Source: Natronomonas sp. CBA1123 (GTDB lineage Archaea > Halobacteriota > Halobacteria > Halobacteriales > Haloarculaceae). Taken from it: 64,000 bases of DNA. A program made the position numbers and the translations under genes. Below the pieces are notes generated by a model, which worked only from the letters and a program-made list of their open reading frames with translations, was not told the DNA's origin and ran no database searches. The stretch spans positions 143,539 through 207,538 of the forward strand of contig NZ_WPCC01000002.1 in NCBI RefSeq assembly GCF_009741925.1. The letters run 5' to 3'. Shown here piece after piece: positions 34,883 through 44,641 of the stretch. Position 1 is the stretch's first letter; every line of letters begins with the position of its first letter.

Positions 34883-36454
34883 TCACCAATACGGCTCTTT
34901 CAGCAGTCGTTTGTCGATTTTTCCGTATGCTGTCTCTGGGAGCTTTCCTACCGTGTCTAGTGATTCAGGTACTATCCGCTCCGAAAGCTGTTCGCCACAG
35001 TATTCCTGTAGCTCTTCGAGAGTGATTTCTGCGTCACCCTCCGGAACGATGACTGCTTTGATGGACTGTTCCACGGTCAGGTCGTCCATTCGGACTCTCT
35101 CATGTGCTGATTCTGGAATACCGATAACGGCGACTTGATGCACATCGGGATGTCGCTGAATCACGTCCTCTACTTCCGTCGAATACACCGGCTCTCCATC
35201 GGTGATAATTATATCCTGTTTCCGGTCGAGAAGGATAAGTCGGCCCTCATCGTCGATTCTCCCGATATCACCCGTTTTAATCCAGCCATCGCTGTCGTGA
35301 GTAGACGTTCCATCTAGATATTCGCCAACCGCGTACGGGGCTTTGATACCGACCTCGCCGATCTGGCCATCGAAGTCGAACTCGTCGGAAAACAGCGCTA
35401 TTTCGACGAGGGTGGCTGGGAATCCGGCTGATTTTAGCGATTCCTCATCCTGTGGGCGATGGTGTGCTTTCGGAAGAATAGTCGCGATGTTCGGAACCTC
35501 TGCCAAACCGTAGAACTGGATGAAAATATCGCCGAACACCTCCAGTCCTTCCTTGAGGCGAGACGGTGTAATCGGGGCTGAACCGTACACGAGCGTTTGA
35601 AGGGATTCAACGTCAGCATCCTCTACCGACGGGGCTTCGAGGAGGTCTGAAATCATCGTCGGGATGAGGTACGTCCACGTAATCGATTCCTCCTCGATGA
35701 GTTGTAGTACCGATTCGCTGTCGACTCGCTCCCGCAGGACGACTGTTGCACCGTTTACGAGTCCAGCAAGAGCAAAACGCCCCGCTGAATGTCCGAGTGG
35801 CGTGACTAACAACTGCCGGTCGTTGGGGCGTAATTCGAGTTCTTGGATGTGTGCATAGATATTCAGTAACACCGAATAGTGCGTGTGGAGCGTCCCCTTC
35901 GGCTGTCCAGTTGTCCCACCTGTATAGTGGATGGCAGCGGTATCCTCTGGGCTGACCGTAACGTCTGGTGGGTCAGTGTCGGCCTTCGATAACAGCTCTT
36001 CGAGCCCGTGAAATCCGATCGGCAAGTCTGCTTTGTCTTTGATGCCAATTATATCGAGAGATTTGAGGTTGGTTTGTTGGATCTCTTTGGCGAGATCGAA
36101 CATCGTTGGCCCGACGACGAGAGTTCGAACGTTCGCGTCCTCTAGAATAGACTCGATAGAATGCTTGTCGATGGCGCTATTTAATGGTACAACGATGATG
36201 CCTGCCCGTGCTGCTGCAATTTGTGTGACGATGAACTCCGAACGATTCTTCATCAGAATGCCTACTGAATCCTGACTGTCAAGCCCGAGCGATCGGAAGA
36301 TGTTGGCGAGTTTTGCTGTGCGCTCGTCTAAATCTGTATACGTTAACGTCGTATCGCCCGTTCTGATTGCTGTTTTGTCACCATGTGACCGAGCAAGCGT
36401 GTCAAACGCCGAGACTAGTGTCATCGGTTCGGCGGCCGGGCCATGAATCGTCAT
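34883..36454 (-). CDS. Acyl-CoA synthetase, second copy of the acetone cluster
   Basis: A 523-aa AMP-forming CoA ligase related to the one at 27517: IHYTGGTTGQPKG, QFYGLAEVPN, DGWIKTGDIGRIDDEG and PETAYGKIDKRL. The two genes bracket the acxABC set. A 6-3-6 palindrome (TGTTACATGGTAACA) lies 12 bases before the start and a TATA-like stretch (about 36480-36490) just upstream of it. Having two ligases may mean two acids are activated (acetoacetate and one other). Confidence 0.87.
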   Translation of the reverse strand: MTIHGPAAEPMTLVSAFDTLARSHGDKTAIRTGDTTLTYTDLDERTAKLANIFRSLGLDSQDSVGILMKNRSEFIVTQIAAARAGIIVVPLNSAIDKHSIESILEDANVRTLVVGPTMFDLAKEIQQTNLKSLDIIGIKDKADLPIGFHGLEELLSKADTDPPDVTVSPEDTAAIHYTGGTTGQPKGTLHTHYSVLLNIYAHIQELELRPNDRQLLVTPLGHSAGRFALAGLVNGATVVLRERVDSESVLQLIEEESITWTYLIPTMISDLLEAPSVEDADVESLQTLVYGSAPITPSRLKEGLEVFGDIFIQFYGLAEVPNIATILPKAHHRPQDEESLKSAGFPATLVEIALFSDEFDFDGQIGEVGIKAPYAVGEYLDGTSTHDSDGWIKTGDIGRIDDEGRLILLDRKQDIIITDGEPVYSTEVEDVIQRHPDVHQVAVIGIPESAHERVRMDDLTVEQSIKAVIVPEGDAEITLEELQEYCGEQLSERIVPESLDTVGKLPETAYGKIDKRLLKEPYW

Positions 36455-36466
36455 TCGCGGAGTTAC

Positions 36467-36481
36467 TGTTACATGGTAACA
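36467..36481. promoter_or_regulatory. Operator palindrome TGTTACATGGTAACA
   Basis: A perfect 6-bp inverted repeat (TGTTAC / GTAACA) with a 3-base centre lies 12 bases before the start of the synthetase gene at 36454, beside a TATATGTAT box. Its position suits binding of a repressor at the promoter of the acetone cluster. Confidence 0.6.
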
Positions 36482-36652
36482 TACATATACATTTTTGCCA
36501 TCAAATTTTACATTTCTTAGCTGAACATACAGGGGCAGACACAGGTTGGTTTCAGTTTCTACGCCGCCAACATCGGAGTGGATCAGATACGAATTGGTGT
36601 CAACCGAAAAAAGAGACGAGGCATGAACGATACCGCCGTTGGGGTCTGTCTG

Positions 36653-37885
36653 CTATCGACGTGGTTCGTTGAATCGGAGGACGTGCTCGACCTCTTCGGG
36701 TTTGAGGTCCTCGAAGGCATCTCTGGCAATGGTTCGGCGATGGACTTCATCGGCACCATCGAAGATTCGGAACGGCCGAACCTCCTCATAGAAGTGCGCG
36801 AGTGGCAGGTCTTTTGCGATACCGTTGCCGCCACAGCATTGGACTGCTAAGTCGATGATCTCGTTCGTTACATTCGCCGTAAACGTCTTGGCCATCGCGA
36901 CCTCAACCCGAGCGTCACTGTTGTCGAGTTCCCGAGCGGCATGGCGTGACGCAGTTCGAGCAACGTGAAGCTTTGTCTCGGCATCCGCGATTCGATGGCG
37001 GAGTGCTTGCTTGTCTTTTAGTGGTGAACCGAATGCCTCTCGTTCAGCCATGTACGCCTTCGCGACATCAAGCGACCGCTCCGCCATACCGCAATACCGC
37101 ATGCAGTGGGTCAGCCGTCCCCCACCGAGTCGGAGTTGCGCAAGTCGAAACCCGCCGCCCTCCTCGCCGATGGTGTTTGCAACCGGGACGCGGACGTTAT
37201 CGTACACGATCTCTGCGTGGCCGAAATCCTCTTCGAGGATGCCATGGCCGCCCAACACCGGATAGTTTCGAACTATTTCGACACCGTCAGTGTCTTTTGG
37301 GACCAGAATAATTGAGCTTCCCTCGTAGGGATGGGCGTCTGGATCCGTACGGGCCATCACCAACAGGAAGTCAGCGATTTTCGCCTGCGAACTCCACCAC
37401 TTGTGGCCATTGATAACCCACTCGTCGTCGTCCTTCTCTGCTGTCGTCTGGAGCATTTTCGGGTCCGACCCGCCGCCATCCATCGGTTCGGTCATCGAGA
37501 ACGCGCTCCACTTTTCGCCTTGCACTAATGGCCGAAGGTACTCCTCTTTGATGTCCTCGCTTCCACCGATCTCGAGGGTATGCATATTCCCTTCGTCAGG
37601 AGCATTCGCTCGAATCGAAAGCGCACCGAAGAGTGACCGACCGACCTGTTCGAAGGAGGGAAGCATGTCACGGAAGTCGAGTCCTTGCCCACCGTACTCT
37701 TCGGGCATCTGTGGTGCGAAGAGATCGCGGTCCTTCGCCATCTCCCAGTACTCCTCTAACTCGTCGAAAGAGATCCGGTCTCCCGTTCGGAGTGCCTCCC
37801 GCTCGCGAGGCAGCACCTCGTCTTCCATGAACTTCTCAACGCGTGTCGCCACCTCTTTGGCCTTCTCGGAGTCGTGGTACTCCAT
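36653..37885 (-). CDS. Acyl-CoA dehydrogenase
   Basis: A 410-aa FAD enzyme. Typical blocks: FSMTEPMDGGGSDPKMLQTT (FAD-binding), ACAD motif MAKTFTANVTNEIIDLAVQC-G, and the C-terminal RIFDGADEVHRRTIARDAFE. It introduces a double bond at C2-C3 of an acyl-CoA and passes electrons to ETF. The start at 37885 (MEYHDSEKAKE) is preferred over an upstream non-homologous extension. It resembles ACAD10/11-type dehydrogenases, which pair with the phosphotransferase protein at 22017. Oriented away from the acetone set but likely the same catabolic theme. Confidence 0.88.
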   Translation of the reverse strand: MEYHDSEKAKEVATRVEKFMEDEVLPREREALRTGDRISFDELEEYWEMAKDRDLFAPQMPEEYGGQGLDFRDMLPSFEQVGRSLFGALSIRANAPDEGNMHTLEIGGSEDIKEEYLRPLVQGEKWSAFSMTEPMDGGGSDPKMLQTTAEKDDDEWVINGHKWWSSQAKIADFLLVMARTDPDAHPYEGSSIILVPKDTDGVEIVRNYPVLGGHGILEEDFGHAEIVYDNVRVPVANTIGEEGGGFRLAQLRLGGGRLTHCMRYCGMAERSLDVAKAYMAEREAFGSPLKDKQALRHRIADAETKLHVARTASRHAARELDNSDARVEVAMAKTFTANVTNEIIDLAVQCCGGNGIAKDLPLAHFYEEVRPFRIFDGADEVHRRTIARDAFEDLKPEEVEHVLRFNEPRR

Positions 37886-37956
37886 GACAAACTTACCTCG
37901 TCGGGGGTACTTGTAAGTGATATCTTGGCCAGTCCGACTCGGGGGGTTGGACTCCC

Positions 37957-38766
37957 TTAGAGCACCACGACCTGCACGAGTGAGAGCATCAGGAGGGGGA
38001 CGTGAAACGAGGCGTGGGCTATCATTGCCGTTTCGAGGCTTCGCTGCCAGTAGAGCCAGCCGAACAGGATGCCAGCAATTGCGTTCAAGAGGACAGTCCG
38101 GGCGATTAGTGCGGGGGTGAGAGCGACAGACTGTGCGAGTGCTGGGAGATGCCCCACACCGAACAGCACGGCCGAAATCACGATTGCGGTCCACATGACT
38201 CCCGATCCGGGGCCGTCTGCCCGACGACCGGTGACGCGCCAGCCCACGAACGCAAGCACCGACATGAGCCCGAACCGGAGCATAAGCTCCTCGGTGATTC
38301 CCCCATAGAGGAATCGGACCGGAGCGTACGCCAGAACGGTAGCCACAGTCGGTCTGGTCGCCCCAATCACGGACTGCGGTAAATCCTGGCCGACGAACGG
38401 CATCATCACCGCGTCGAGGATGACGATCAGGATGCCCCCGAGAATGCCGATACCAACAGCCAGTCCAACCTCCTCACGGAGGTGTTCCCAGACTCCCTCG
38501 CCGGTCCCCAACCGGTCGATGAGATACGACCGCAATCCCACACGCGGTGCTGTGTACGCACCGAGCAGACACGCGACGCCGAGGAGCAACAGGGGGTTGA
38601 GACCTGACAGAACGGCGAGAAGTGGAAGCGACAGACCGGCCGGGACGGCAGTCGGCGGCGTAGTAACGTAGATGTAGCCGACGAGAGCGGCGATTCCGGG
38701 CACGCCAGCCAGTAGGGTCACGCCGAACCGCTTGCCGAAGGAGACGCCATACGCTGTGGGCGGCAT
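37957..38766 (-). CDS. CPBP-family intramembrane protease
   Basis: A 269-aa protein with about 7 hydrophobic segments. The CPBP (CAAX protease/bacteriocin-processing) motifs are present: EELMLRFGLMS (EExxxR), LFGVGHLPAL and the final HASFHV. These enzymes cleave within the membrane or process peptides. Stands alone. The neighbour to the right is a broken SDR gene in the opposite direction. Confidence 0.82.
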   Translation of the reverse strand: MPPTAYGVSFGKRFGVTLLAGVPGIAALVGYIYVTTPPTAVPAGLSLPLLAVLSGLNPLLLLGVACLLGAYTAPRVGLRSYLIDRLGTGEGVWEHLREEVGLAVGIGILGGILIVILDAVMMPFVGQDLPQSVIGATRPTVATVLAYAPVRFLYGGITEELMLRFGLMSVLAFVGWRVTGRRADGPGSGVMWTAIVISAVLFGVGHLPALAQSVALTPALIARTVLLNAIAGILFGWLYWQRSLETAMIAHASFHVPLLMLSLVQVVVL

Positions 38767-38909
38767 GGAGACACTGACTCTCGGCGCCGAAAAAACAGTT
38801 GTGTCACCGTTGGCGACAGGCGCTCAGTATGCATACGTATCCGTTTGCTGCAGACCGCACTCCTGACCGAAATTCATACGCATCTGCCGTTTGATTCCTT
38901 TAATGATAC

Positions 38910-39786
38910 GTGACAGCGACCGCGGATAATACACAACGCCTCGTGGTATTGACCGGGGGGGACCAGCGGTATCGGCCGTATCGCCGCAACAGAACTTGCT
39001 GCACAGGGAGCGACGGTTGCGGTTCTCGGACGAGACCAGACACGCGGTGACACACTCGCCGCTGAGGCGGCCAGGCTCGACGGCGAGATTCGATTCCACC
39101 AGGCGGACCTCGCAACCCAGGCAACCGTTCGTTCTCTTGCTGCGGAACTCCTCGATACATACGACCGGATTGACGCTCTCGTTCACAACGCTGGGCTCTC
39201 GTCTCGCCGCCGATCGGAAACCGAGGACGGCGTCGAACTCACGTTTGCCGTTAATCACCTCGCCCCGTATCTCCTGACACACGAACTACTGGACCGACTC
39301 AGAACCTCAGTACCAACCAGGGTCGTCGTTACGGCCTCAGATATCCACCGTCGCGCCACATTGGACTTCAACGATCTCCAGTTCACCAACGACTACGATT
39401 CGCTCCAAGCGTACGCCCGGTCGAAACTTGCTACCATCGCGTTCACGGTCGAACTTGCCGATCGACTCGACGAGACCGAGATTACAGCGAACTGCTTCCA
39501 CCCCGGTTTCGTCCCTTCAACGAACCTGTTCCGCAATGCCCGTCTCTGGACACGGCTGATGATCCGTGCTGTAGCCATCGTCCCCGGTATCGGCACAACA
39601 CAGCAGGAAGGCGCACAGCGACTTTGTCATCTCGTCACGGCCCCGGAATTCGGTGAACGAACCGGCGCCTACGTCACTGGAGACGGGATCACGCCCCCCG
39701 CGCCGGAAGCAACTGATCCAGAGACTCGGCAGCAGCTCTGGGAGACCAGCGCCCACCTCGTCGGCGTCGATCCTGACTGGCCGTGA
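38910..39786 (+). pseudogene. Short-chain dehydrogenase with a frameshift in a G7 run
   Basis: From GTG 38910 the frame reads VTATADNTQRLVVLTGG and then needs a one-base shift to continue as TSGIGRIAATELAAQG, NAG, and the YARSK catalytic pair (residues around 165) to TGA 39784-39786. The shift falls on seven consecutive G residues at 38955-38961; six G would keep the frame. The downstream part shows a full retinol-dehydrogenase-like SDR (TVAVLGRD, VHNAGLSS, VVVTAS, AYARSKLA). The defect could be a true mutation, a slippage-based switch or a sequencing error. Confidence 0.75.
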
Positions 39787-39846
39787 ACCGTTATTCGAGC
39801 TTGGGGAAAATATTACTCTTGAGTGACAACTATTGCTACAGAACGT

Positions 39847-39861
39847 GATTCCAACAGAGCC
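39847..39861 (-). repeat. Solo transposon end (left type)
   Basis: On the minus strand this reads GGCTCTGTTGGAATC, one mismatch from the left end of element 1. No partner end was found nearby and there is no gene inside to pair with, so it is probably a fragment. Confidence 0.5.
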
Positions 39862-39951
39862 GATTTTTTCTTGTAGCCTGAACGAAGCGGTCGGTTCAAC
39901 GAGAATTTATCTGCTGGCGCGGCGAACACCCGTATCGAGGTGAGAGAACAC

Positions 39952-40533
39952 GTGAGTTCCTTTTTGATACTCTATGGGACCGGTGAAGGCCAGACGGCGA
40001 AGATCGCAGAGCGAATCGCGGCCACAATCGCCGAGCGCGGCCACGAGGCGAGTGCAATCGACGTGCGCGACCGACCGGAATCGTTCACCCTTAATGAGTA
40101 CGACGCCGCCATCGTGGGCGCGTCGATTCACGTCGGCAAACATCAGGACGAGGTTCGTGATTTCGTCACGGAGAACCGAGACGCGCTATCGGGGATGCTG
40201 TCCGCGTTCTTTCAGGTCTCGCTGTCCTCAGCAAACGAGGAGAAACACGAAGAGGCAGCGGGGTACGTAGAGTCGTTCATCACGGATACCGGATGGCATC
40301 CGGACCGAATCGGGCAGTTCGGTGGCGCCCTTCGGTTCTCCGAGTACGGGTTCCTCAAACGTCTCATGATGAAGCAAATCGCGAAGGACCTTCTCACCGA
40401 GGAACGGAAACCGGGCGGTGACGTTGAGTTCACCGACTGGGACGCTGTCGACGCGTTCACAGCGGATGTCGCCGCGTTCGTCGAAGGCCGACTCGGCGTC
40501 GCCCCTGACATGACTGAGGATTCAACGGCATGA
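39952..40533 (+). CDS. Flavodoxin-domain protein (HemG-like)
   Basis: A 193-aa protein with a flavodoxin fold: LYGTGEGQTAKIAERI for the FMN phosphate loop and GASIHVGKHQDEVRDFV after strand 3. This pattern fits menaquinone-dependent protoporphyrinogen oxidase HemG-type flavodoxins, although many haloarchaeal members are of unknown substrate. A GTG 12 bases upstream is an alternative start. The stop overlaps the next gene by 4 bases. Confidence 0.8.
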   Translation: MSSFLILYGTGEGQTAKIAERIAATIAERGHEASAIDVRDRPESFTLNEYDAAIVGASIHVGKHQDEVRDFVTENRDALSGMLSAFFQVSLSSANEEKHEEAAGYVESFITDTGWHPDRIGQFGGALRFSEYGFLKRLMMKQIAKDLLTEERKPGGDVEFTDWDAVDAFTADVAAFVEGRLGVAPDMTEDSTA

Positions 40534-41396
40534 CCGCTACACGAACTTCCCAACGCCTCACTCGGCCCTATCTCGTTGCATCGACGCTCACCTTCTTTCT
40601 CGCGGTCGTGGCGGCTGGCGTCGGGCTGTTTGTTCCAGGGTTCTACCGGGACGCCGAAGTTCTCCTCCCACAGTTGTACGGGCAGGATCTGTTGACGCTC
40701 GTCGTCGCTGTCCCTGTACTCGCTGGCGCCCTATATTATGGCTCTCAGGGTTCACTTCGCGGCTACGTCGTCTGGCTCGGTGTCACCGGCTATCTCTTCT
40801 ATACGTACGCCTCGTACGCGCTCCTCACCTCCTTCAACGAACTCTATCTCGTCTACGTCGCGCTGTTTTCACTAACGCTGTTCACGCTCATCGGCGGCGT
40901 CGCCCGCATCGACCCAATAGACCTGAAGGAAGCACTCGACGGGCATCCGGTCCGTGGATACGTCGCTTTCCAGGCGCTCGTCGCCGGATTCGTGGCGCTG
41001 ATGTGGCTCGCCGAGGTCGGCCCAGCGAGTCTCTCCGGAACCAGACCTCCGAGCATCGCTGAGACGACGCTGCCCGTTCCCGTCATTCAGTCTCTGGATC
41101 TCGGCGTCGTCATCCCATCGTTCGCTATCTCGGCGGTCCTTCTCTGGAAGCAGCGAGCGTGGGGCTACGTATTCACCGGCGTCCTTCTCGTGAAAGGCAC
41201 CACTCTCGGTCTGGCAGTCCTCGCCATGATCGTCTTCATGCTCCAGAACGGCCAACCCGTTCCCCTCCCCCAGATCGTGATATTCGCTATCCTGAGTATC
41301 ACTGGTCTCGTTCTTACGACTCGATTCATCCGAGCCATCCCTTCCAGTGCTTCTACAGGCCACCCACACGCCGAAACTGAAACACGAGCGGATTGA
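40530..41396 (+). CDS. Eight-helix membrane protein of unknown function
   Basis: A 288-aa protein with about eight hydrophobic segments (for example VASTLTFFLAVVAAGVGLFV, GYVVWLGVTGYLFYTYASYA, PQIVIFAILSITGLVLTTRF) and a charged C-terminus. It overlaps the flavodoxin gene by 4 bases, so the two are co-translated. No family recognised; partnership with a flavoprotein suggests an electron-transfer membrane partner, which is only a guess. Confidence 0.75.
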   Translation: MTATRTSQRLTRPYLVASTLTFFLAVVAAGVGLFVPGFYRDAEVLLPQLYGQDLLTLVVAVPVLAGALYYGSQGSLRGYVVWLGVTGYLFYTYASYALLTSFNELYLVYVALFSLTLFTLIGGVARIDPIDLKEALDGHPVRGYVAFQALVAGFVALMWLAEVGPASLSGTRPPSIAETTLPVPVIQSLDLGVVIPSFAISAVLLWKQRAWGYVFTGVLLVKGTTLGLAVLAMIVFMLQNGQPVPLPQIVIFAILSITGLVLTTRFIRAIPSSASTGHPHAETETRAD

Positions 41397-41519
41397 ACGA
41401 AGAGTACAGAATCCTCATTCCGTAGAGATGAGGTGATGCCGGGGGCCCACGCATACTCGTATTCACCAAGTACCGCTTTTATTAGACATCCGAGCACACG
41501 ATATATCGAGAAATCGAGA

Positions 41520-42827
41520 ATGGGAATCGTTAGGAACATCCGCCAGAGGCGCTGGACGACGGTGGCTGGGTACGTGTTGTTCGTCGCGCTGATGGTCGCC
41601 GGCTACTACTACAACATCACGTTCGTCCAGTTGGGGCTCATCGATCTTGGGACGCGCCTCGTCGGCATGACCGAAACTACCGTTTCGATGTGGATGGCGG
41701 CGCTTGCGCTCGTGACGCTCGTTGTCGCAGTTGTCACCGGGGTGACGATGGACCGACGCGGCTGGAGCACTGACCTCCGGACGAAGTTCCGACTCCTGTT
41801 CGGCGTGGTCTGTGTCCAGTTCGCGCTCACGCTCGTCGCCCCGATGATTCGGACCGTTCCCGAATTCGGCGCGTGGATCGTGCTCGCGTCGATTGGTCTC
41901 GGGGTTGGGTTTCCGGTCTCGTTCTCGCTGGCGATCGACCTCGTTCCGGTCCCAGACCGGGGGTACGTCGCCGCGGCGATCACGGCGATAGCGTACTTCC
42001 TGGCGAACGCGGTTCCTCTCTCATGGTCAATCGACGTTTTCAGCCAGTTGATGGTCGCCGCGATGGCGCCAGGTCTCCTCGTGCTCGCGGTGCTGTCGTT
42101 TGTCAGCTACGACCGTCTCGATGACCTCCTCGACGACCTCGGGGCACAACACGGCATATACGGCACGGGACGATTCTGTCATGGAGCGTCGGTACGGACG
42201 CGCAGTCTCACCTTCGCCGTCCCGGTCGTCCTGATGTTCGGCGTGTTCTTCATCGATAGCCTCGGATTTCTCCGAATCATCGACACGCCATCGCTATTGC
42301 TGAGTTCCTGGCAGTCGCCGGAGCTCTCGACGCGTCTGTTCATCGCCGTCGCACACGTCGTCGGTGCGGTGATGGCCGGCGTCATCTACGCGAATTTCTC
42401 GCTCTCGCGCATCTTCCTCTGGACGTTCGCGCTGTTCGCTCTCACACACGTCATGTACACATCCGACCTCCGTCTGGCAGCGGTGTTCCCCACGATTACG
42501 GGGAACGGGGCATCACCCCTGAACCCTGCTCTGTATGCGATCGCTGTAAGCTTCTATACGACGCTGAACTTCGCGCTCTGGCCCGACCTTTCGACGCCGG
42601 AGACGATTGGCACTCACTCGGCGATTGGCATCGGCGTCGCCGGCTGGCTCGCCACGTTCTCGAGTACCGCACTCGCACTGTACTTCCAGGCTGTGGACCT
42701 CACGCTTCTCTCTCACTTGAACGTGGTACAGGCGCTCTCGTTGCTCCTCCTGTTCGGGCTTGCGGTCGGTCTGTACGCCAGACGGATGATCGAACTCGCC
42801 CGCGAGAACGGAGGTGCGAGGGCATGA
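41520..42827 (+). CDS. MFS-type transporter
   Basis: A 435-aa protein with about 12 hydrophobic segments, starting MGIVRNIRQRRWTTVAGYVL. The loop after helix 2 contains MDRRGWSTDLRTKFR, the MFS motif A type. Substrate not known. The next gene starts 4 bases before its stop, and the two probably form an operon. Confidence 0.8.
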   Translation: MGIVRNIRQRRWTTVAGYVLFVALMVAGYYYNITFVQLGLIDLGTRLVGMTETTVSMWMAALALVTLVVAVVTGVTMDRRGWSTDLRTKFRLLFGVVCVQFALTLVAPMIRTVPEFGAWIVLASIGLGVGFPVSFSLAIDLVPVPDRGYVAAAITAIAYFLANAVPLSWSIDVFSQLMVAAMAPGLLVLAVLSFVSYDRLDDLLDDLGAQHGIYGTGRFCHGASVRTRSLTFAVPVVLMFGVFFIDSLGFLRIIDTPSLLLSSWQSPELSTRLFIAVAHVVGAVMAGVIYANFSLSRIFLWTFALFALTHVMYTSDLRLAAVFPTITGNGASPLNPALYAIAVSFYTTLNFALWPDLSTPETIGTHSAIGIGVAGWLATFSSTALALYFQAVDLTLLSHLNVVQALSLLLLFGLAVGLYARRMIELARENGGARA

Positions 42828-43696
42828 ATCCGACGGAAGCTATTCCGCTCCTCATCGTCGTCCTCCTCATGATCTCCATCGGTGGCGGCGATGTCCAGGA
42901 GATGTCCGTGACGTTCCAGGGCGACAACGATATCGACTCATTGGCGGACGTCCACGTCGTCGCCGGCGGAACCACCACTGTGCCCGCGGACGCGACTCTC
43001 GAGGGCGACGTCTATGTAATCGGTGGCACCGCAGCCATCGACGGTGCGGTCGACGGCGACGTGACGCTCCTCAACGGGAATCTCTCGGTCAATGACGGCG
43101 CGACCGTGACCGGAACGCTCCAAACCTATTCGGGTGCCGCTGTGATTAGCTCCGATGCCTCAGTCGGTCACGTCTCACAATTCGAGCCGCCCACTCCGTC
43201 GAGCTCGCCCGCCCAACGAATCGGGGCGTTCCTCCTGCAGTTCCTCGTCCTCGGCGCGTTCGGGTGGTGGCTTGCCGAGCGACACCCGAGTATCATCGAG
43301 AACGTTGGTGCGGCCATCACCGAGCACACGCTCGTCAGCGCCGTCATCGGTAGCCTCGCCGCAACGACGCTTCTGGTCCTCTTCGTCTACATGGCGTTCA
43401 CCCTTATTCTACTCCCGCTGGCCATCGTCGGACTCTTCGCCGAGTTCCTGATCGTCCTCTACGGCCAGGCCGTGTTCGGGTACCTCATCGGGATGCGTCT
43501 TCCAATCGAGGCCGATGGCGTCGCGACGCTCGCTGGAATCGCCGCGTTCCTGCTCGTCCTCGAACTTCTCGGGCTCGTGCCGTATCTCGGTGGAATCGCA
43601 CAACTCGGAGTTGCTGTCGTCGGGGTCGGGGCCGTCCTGAACACGTACTTTGGCCTGCAGCGATTCGAGCCAATCACCATCCCTGGCGGAACGTAG
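42824..43696 (+). CDS. Bactofilin-like polymer-forming protein with membrane tail
   Basis: A 290-aa protein. After a signal-like N-terminus, residues 45-105 form short beta repeats (VVAGGTTTVPADATLEGDVY, IGGTAAIDGAVDGDVTLLNG) typical of polymer-forming bactofilins. The second half has four or five membrane helices. The same layout, beta repeats then membrane domain, occurs at 49269-50375. It overlaps the transporter gene by 4 bases. Probably an envelope scaffolding element. Confidence 0.82.
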   Translation: MNPTEAIPLLIVVLLMISIGGGDVQEMSVTFQGDNDIDSLADVHVVAGGTTTVPADATLEGDVYVIGGTAAIDGAVDGDVTLLNGNLSVNDGATVTGTLQTYSGAAVISSDASVGHVSQFEPPTPSSSPAQRIGAFLLQFLVLGAFGWWLAERHPSIIENVGAAITEHTLVSAVIGSLAATTLLVLFVYMAFTLILLPLAIVGLFAEFLIVLYGQAVFGYLIGMRLPIEADGVATLAGIAAFLLVLELLGLVPYLGGIAQLGVAVVGVGAVLNTYFGLQRFEPITIPGGT

Positions 43697-43810
43697 CCAC
43701 CAACGCAGCACTCCACACTCACGATTGTCGTCGTCACGCAGGTCATTGCCATTGAGATGTCGCGTGGCGCGTATCCTGCGACTCGCGAACGTATTTGTCG
43801 AGGGAAAACG

Positions 43811-44479
43811 ATGATTGAACGTATGGCGGCGTCGAATGCGACCGGATTGGTGGCCCGATTCTCGAAGCGAGTCGGACGGTACGTCAATCACGATGACGTC
43901 CTCGTCCGGTTTGTTTCCCTGTGGGTCGTCGTCCCGAGCGTATTCACGGTGTCGTGGGTTTTCAGCTACCTCTTCCACCCATAGGGACTACTCCGAGGTG
44001 GGAATCCGGTCGCTTCTGCAGACTACGCAGGAAGTGTTCCGCGAGAGTTCCTGACGCTGTTTGGATGGAATGTGGCTGTCTCGGTAATCGCCGTCGCAGC
44101 GAACACGCTCCGATCGGTGAACACGCCGCTGGGCTACGTAATCGAGGTCGTTCAGGCCCCCCGCTACGGAGCAGTCTGGGGGACCGGGTCACTCGCCAGT
44201 GGGACAGGAGAGCGTATTGTGCCGTCGCTGACTGTGCTCGTCGAGCGAAGTGGACCGATAGAGATTACAGCATTCGTCGCAATCGTGGTCGCGACGCGGG
44301 GCGTGATGCTGTGGCATCAGGAATCCGGCCCCCGGTGGAAAGAAGAGTTTGAAAGAGTACGTTCCCCGAGGGACTGGTCGCTGACACGCCGTGAGTGGGC
44401 GCTTCTGGTCGGTGGATACCTGCTGCTGGCACTCGCGTGCTACCGCGAGGCGGTCGCGATAGCACACGTGGCTGGGTGA
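43811..44479 (+). pseudogene. Membrane protein split by an in-frame TAG
   Basis: The first part, from ATG 43811 (MIERMAASNATG), ends at TAG 43982-43984 after VSWVFSYLFHP. The same frame continues without another stop to 44479 as GLLRGGNPVASADYAG, then FGWNVAVSVIAVAANTLRSV and a C-terminal membrane helix. Read together it is one protein of about 220 aa with four hydrophobic segments. No good start codon lies just after the TAG, so the simple reading is a nonsense mutation. Haloarchaea are not known to decode TAG. Confidence 0.7.
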
Positions 44480-44641
44480 AGAGCGCGTAAAACGGCTGTC
44501 GTGTGGGATTACACGTGAAGTTCACGGATCAAGCGCTGACGCTCGAAAACAGGCCGGTACTGTAACGGCTGATTCCGTCCACTCTGAGAACCAGCCATTT
44601 CGTATAGGGGATTTATTACCCCTCGATTGGAGGATGAGTAA

